Shown piece by piece: positions 60,601 to 64,000 of a DNA stretch of 64,000 nucleotides. This DNA comes from Nitzschia sp. DOCU1. Lineage: Eukaryota > Bacillariophyta > Bacillariophyceae > Bacillariales > Bacillariaceae. The DNA lies in NCBI GenBank assembly GCA_951394045.1, contig OX595994.1:62001-126000 (forward strand), written 5' to 3'. Made by a program: the position numbers and the translations under genes. Each line of letters begins with the position of its first letter. The first letter of the stretch is position 1. A model generated the notes under the pieces. That model saw nothing but the letters and a program-made list of their open reading frames with translations, was not told where the DNA came from and did no database searches.

Positions 60601-62158
60601 AGACGAACAAGACCCCAACGGCCCTAATGAGGAGCCGGCCCATAACGAAAATGGCGAGGAAGAACATGTGGATGCACCTGCCTGTCCTGTCGGCAGCCCT
60701 TGCATTCGAGTGATCGAAGGACTTAGGGCAAGAATCCGCAGGCTTCAAGAGCAACAACGCCAGCATCGGACCGCATCTACGTTCGCTCTCAGCCGTCGGG
60801 AGGCGGCTTGCGATAAGAAAGATTCGGAGATAAAGAAGTTGAAAGGATGTTTGGAGATCCAAGAAAGCAAAGCCGAGGCCAAACTGGACGCTGCACGTGC
60901 TAGAGCTGAGGCACGGCGCCAGAAGGAGGTTGGCCAAGCCCAGGCCAGCTATGTCAAGCTCCAGCTCGAGTCATCGAAGCAGATCGAGACCCTCAAGTCT
61001 TCGTCGAAGATCCAAGCCTCGGAGCTCCGACATGCGCTCTCTCAGCTCAAGACTTGCCAGCTGGCCCACAGTAAAGTGGTCGCACAGAAAAATGCTGCCG
61101 AGGGTAAGTTGGCAGTCTTGTCGGACCAACACCAGCTGCTCAAGTCTGAGGTGGCCGACAAGGGCAAAGTCCTTAAGCAACTTCTGCAACGACATGACGC
61201 TGTACAGAAGAAGCTAAATAGGCAAAACGAACTAAAAGTTCAAGCATCCGTGCGAAAGGAGGAACTAAAGGTACGTCAGAAGGAGGTGGAGCTACAGCGA
61301 GTTGAGTCGTTGAAGCGCAAGGCCATCGAGGTCAAGGAGGCAGAAGGCGAGGTAAAGAAGCAAGTGCACGCCCATCGTGCCAAATGCATGAAGGCGATTG
61401 CTCGTAATCGCGCTTTCCTCAAAGGCGAGGAGCACCGTCGCAACGTTGGGACGTCGAAGGATCGCATCAATCAAGCGTCGGCGTTCCAAAATGCAGCTGC
61501 TGTCGCTGCTAGTCAACAAGGCGGTACATTTCCAAGTGTCGGGGGTGGTCCTGATTCCTTGGCGAACCACCACTATCCTCCGGTCTGGGTCCAACAGACC
61601 CTCACCCAGATGCCTTCGTCCGCATCGTCTACGAGTACTCGTCCGCCTACCGGACCTGTCAGGCAACAACCAGCATCGTCGGCTCAGCAGGTCGTGGCGT
61701 CCCCACCTATTCGAGTTCCCGGTGGATATGTTCGTACCCGGGATACCATTACGGGTATGGATGTCTACATCCACGAGGGAACAGGTAAGGTGGTTGCTAG
61801 CGTTTTGGAGTGCTACAAGGAGCCTCCAGCACCCCAACAAACGCAGTCGTCCATGCACCCAACTGAAACGCCGACGCAAATCGCTTCGGTTTCACCTGAA
61901 ACGGTGCTCTCGACGCCCCCGCAGCGTCCAAGAAAGCTTAGGAAGATGAATCAGAGCAATCGGCACAATCCGATTGACCTCTGCTGCAGCGACTCTGGTG
62001 TTTCTTCGGGTGAAGAAGAATCGCCGGAGATTGTCTATGGTAAGTCCGAAGCGCAGCAGCACGACAAGCAACTTCGGCTAGGCCAAGACCCCGAGGACAA
62101 AGATGATGAACGCGATGAACGCGATGAGGAATCCGACTCTGAAAAGACTGAATGGTAG
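60587..62158 (+). CDS. Transposon accessory protein, coiled coil with SUMO-interaction-like motif
   Basis: 523 aa from the first ATG (60587). An acidic N-terminus (residues 1-30) is followed by CPVGSPCIRVIEGLRARI and a very long coiled coil (about residues 35-275; Lys/Glu/Gln/Ala heptads). Next is a Pro/Ser/Gln-rich region containing a small ordered segment (YVRTRDTITGMDVYIHEGTG, near residue 390), a basic patch (RPRKLRKMNQ), then NPIDLCCSDSGVSSGEEE (residue 461 on), which fits a SUMO-interacting motif (hydrophobic core IDL with following Ser/acidic residues), and a charged tail ending SDSEKTEW. No catalytic domain. Convergent with the transposase and transcribed from the left TIR. It may be a partner that bridges transposase or host chromatin; that is inference. 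Confidence 0.8.
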   Translation: MMNNQDEQDPNGPNEEPAHNENGEEEHVDAPACPVGSPCIRVIEGLRARIRRLQEQQRQHRTASTFALSRREAACDKKDSEIKKLKGCLEIQESKAEAKLDAARARAEARRQKEVGQAQASYVKLQLESSKQIETLKSSSKIQASELRHALSQLKTCQLAHSKVVAQKNAAEGKLAVLSDQHQLLKSEVADKGKVLKQLLQRHDAVQKKLNRQNELKVQASVRKEELKVRQKEVELQRVESLKRKAIEVKEAEGEVKKQVHAHRAKCMKAIARNRAFLKGEEHRRNVGTSKDRINQASAFQNAAAVAASQQGGTFPSVGGGPDSLANHHYPPVWVQQTLTQMPSSASSTSTRPPTGPVRQQPASSAQQVVASPPIRVPGGYVRTRDTITGMDVYIHEGTGKVVASVLECYKEPPAPQQTQSSMHPTETPTQIASVSPETVLSTPPQRPRKLRKMNQSNRHNPIDLCCSDSGVSSGEEESPEIVYGKSEAQQHDKQLRLGQDPEDKDDERDERDEESDSEKTEW

Positions 62159-62469
62159 GAGAGGAGCACTACGACATGTTCCGTTCGAGAAACTTTAATG
62201 TTAGCTTCGAGAAACTTCGGCTTGGGTGGATTTTCCACGCAAGTCGGCTCAAAACTAGCATATTAATAACTACAGAATAAGAATATTAGTACTAAACTTT
62301 CAGGATTCTTGATGCTAGCGTATTATATAACTATTAGTTACGATCGACAATGTGGTAGAATCAACTTTTGAAGCGTAGTGATTACTATGTAATAAGATTA
62401 TGAAAGAATCTATTTTTGGTATTGAGCATTGTATCGTAGACTATATATTGTTACCGGCTATTGTACTAT

Positions 62470-63591
62470 TTAATACCCGCAGTGAATGGCGCAGTCGATC
62501 ACCGTTTTGGCGGTGATTCTAGAGACGATCTCTTGCACCTGGTTCGGCACCGAAATCGTCGCCGCGTTCACGATTCCATTACTAAAGTACCGATTCTGGC
62601 GCAAGCGGCGGGCCAGAATGTGAAAAACTAGCTCAATGGGGTTTAGTTCCGGTGCCCTGGTGGGCAAGGGAACTACCACAACCCTCCGAACTTCCCACAA
62701 AAGGTCGGCAACGATGGCAGCTTCGGCGCCTGAGTGAATTGCCGCATTGTCTAAAATAAGCACATCGTAGGGCTCGAACCAGCCGATTTGGAGCAAGTAC
62801 TCGATGTAGGCCGTGAAATTAGCGGCAGTACCGTTTTCTTCACCAATGCTGTAGTGCATTGGTGGTCCCACCTGATTGCATCGTATGATCGCAATCATAT
62901 TGTAGGCCCTTCGAAAGTTTCCCGACACCAGAATGCACCGAACCGCCCCTGTGATAGGGTCGGCACGAACCCTATTGTTGTAACAATCCTTGTTCACGAT
63001 ATGTTTCTCATCGATGAAATGAAACTTGTCGTGTCGGGGCAAGGAAGCGATCGTCCGCATGAACTCGTGATATGCCTCAATATTCGAAGGCTTCCACTTA
63101 TCCAGTGGAACCATGGAGGACTTCCTCAGACTTCCCTTGTGTTGGAACCGCTTTTTAAAGAAGTTGTCGATTGTCGTCGCACAAACAACTGTCCCAGTGG
63201 CCAGCTGGAGGCCCCGCTGGTAGTCAGTCAACAGTTGCTGGTCGTTCTCACAGCGAAGTGACAGAAGGACCAAAGATTCTTCGGGACCAAGTTTAGTGTA
63301 TTGTTGCCTTATTGCCTTTAAATCGTCTTGGTACTCGGTAGGCTCCCTCACATAGCCCATCGCCAAATACTCTTGAATAACATTGTAGGCAAACCTGACT
63401 CCTACCCGACAATCCGCCGCCACCTCCCGTATGTGGAGCGCCCCAAAGCTGCGTCCATCTTGTTCGATTTCTTCGTCCATGGCAAGGTCGGCCTTTTGGC
63501 GATCCAAAAAGGCCTCGATGACTGCCATTCGCTTGTCAATCCCGTACCGACTACCTCGATGGTAGTACCCTCCGTGGTTGTTGATGTCCAT
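62470..63591 (-). CDS. DDE transposase, IS630/Tc1-mariner type (DD38E)
   Basis: 373 aa, ATG at 63591, intronless. The N-terminal third is helical (residues 20-85), with a helix-turn-helix-like GALHIREVAADCRVGVRFAY. The catalytic core (DDE_3-like) has HFIDEKH (Asp 194), YDVLILDNAAIHSG (Asp 281) and TRAPELNPIELVFH (Glu 320), giving 38 residues between the second Asp and the Glu. All three catalytic residues are present and the frame is unbroken, so the enzyme could be active. It cuts and rejoins the element at TA sites in the nucleus, as family members do. The gene starts 27 bp inside the right TIR edge and converges on the accessory gene, with 311 bp between stop codons. Confidence 0.9.
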   Translation of the reverse strand: MDINNHGGYYHRGSRYGIDKRMAVIEAFLDRQKADLAMDEEIEQDGRSFGALHIREVAADCRVGVRFAYNVIQEYLAMGYVREPTEYQDDLKAIRQQYTKLGPEESLVLLSLRCENDQQLLTDYQRGLQLATGTVVCATTIDNFFKKRFQHKGSLRKSSMVPLDKWKPSNIEAYHEFMRTIASLPRHDKFHFIDEKHIVNKDCYNNRVRADPITGAVRCILVSGNFRRAYNMIAIIRCNQVGPPMHYSIGEENGTAANFTAYIEYLLQIGWFEPYDVLILDNAAIHSGAEAAIVADLLWEVRRVVVVPLPTRAPELNPIELVFHILARRLRQNRYFSNGIVNAATISVPNQVQEIVSRITAKTVIDCAIHCGY

Positions 63592-63617
63592 ATTGTCGTA
63601 CGATGCAGGTAGATTGG

Positions 63618-63846
63618 TGATTATTGGTCATCGTCGCCAATTTCGTGAGGGGCTAAACGGAAAACGAAAGCCGACGTTCAGTTTTCTACTATGGTCTACG
63701 GGACTTATCTACGCGTCGGACCGTGATTTTCCCTCCAATCCGAAGCTCGCCCGGCGATCTGGCGATCGAAAAGATTTCGGCTTCGGGTCATGTCGGGGGA
63801 AAAATAAAAAAAAGTTTTTCCGTTTCCGGAAAGATTGGAACCATAA
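63618..63846. repeat. Right terminal inverted repeat (~228 bp)
   Basis: Inverse of 60373-60600. Read from the outer end it starts TTATGGTTCCAATCTTTCCG. Its inner edge is 27 bp from the transposase start codon. Confidence 0.9.
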
Positions 63847-64000
63847 TACATGTTCCTCAGCGTCCTTCTTTACCTGTTCTTGGTATTAAATGGACAAGGC
63901 GATTGGCTGGAAACTTTCTCGGATTTAAAACCCTCTTGAAGCTTTAGGGGATAGAAAGGATTCCACCGAAGATGACAAAAGCGGCGGCTTCTTCCACGCA

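Larger units (their letters stand above)
60373..63846. mobile_element. Complete DNA transposon (IS630/Tc1-mariner-like) with long TIRs
   Basis: 3474 bp bounded by near-perfect terminal inverted repeats that start TTATGGTTCCAATCTTTCCG, each flanked by TA (60371-60372 and 63847-63848), the target duplication of the Tc1/mariner superfamily. Inside are two convergent genes: a coiled-coil accessory protein (60587-62158, plus) and a DDE transposase (62470-63591, minus). Both frames are intact and TIR identity is above 90%, so the insertion is recent or still mobile. The TIRs (~228 bp) reach to the start codons of both genes or just short of them, so both share one promoter sequence. The superfamily usually has one gene; the second is unusual. 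Confidence 0.9.

Noticed and set aside
63972..64000. ATG followed by nine open codons at the window end
   Set aside because: Only 29 bases are visible, far too few to call a gene.

Overview
This is a gene-dense eukaryotic window that looks like a diatom chromosome. The signs are short GT-AG introns (62-116 bp, mostly GTAAGT donors), plastid presequences with an aromatic residue at the signal cleavage site (WA|F, AA|F), lysine/serine silaffin-like proteins with RXL processing motifs, N/Q-rich cysteine-rich type I membrane proteins, and diatom-type families such as LtrA-like channels and helicase-associated-domain proteins. The species cannot be named from the sequence alone.

Layout. 0-7.4 kb: the end of an acidic protein, a small one-helix acidic protein, a Tic22-like protein with a lumen-type presequence, a large type I membrane protein, and a secreted, probably GPI-anchored protein with one frameshift. 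8.3-20.4 kb: a cell-surface/biosilica-like block, made of a silaffin-like K/S-rich secreted protein and then four tandem paralogues (A-D) of a cysteine-rich, RXL-bearing, N/Q-rich type I membrane protein resembling silicanins. C and D are recent duplicates. 20.8-29 kb: a plastid-targeted Dot1-like methyltransferase, a TPR-like protein, and a decayed stretch with a multiply frameshifted gene and half an FKBP. 29-36 kb: a plastid protein with a duplicated beta domain, a repeat- and lysine-rich one-TM protein of silicalemma-associated type, and a helicase-associated-domain protein. 36-39 kb is mostly empty. 39-47 kb: a conserved acidic protein, a four-exon LtrA-like membrane protein divergent from a DUF711 enzyme-like gene, and a GT47 exostosin with a duplicated 3' end. 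47-51 kb: a small hypothetical protein, a four-helix membrane protein, and a SAP30-like/SGF29 fusion. 51.9-58.4 kb: three pseudokinase paralogues, with a 28-cysteine three-exon mini-gene among them. 60.37-63.85 kb: a complete 3.47-kb DNA transposon with ~228-bp terminal inverted repeats, a TA target duplication, a DD38E transposase and a convergent coiled-coil accessory gene carrying a SUMO-interaction-like motif.

Themes. The silaffin-like gene, the A-D array and the 31.5-kb gene together suggest a local concentration of secretory or silica-vesicle proteins; this is inference from composition and topology. TGACGTCA palindromes (known in diatoms as CO2/cAMP-responsive elements) lie in front of the Dot1-like gene and in the LtrA/DUF711 divergent promoter. 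Exon joins were made by eye from splice consensus and frame continuity; no transcript data or similarity searches were available.
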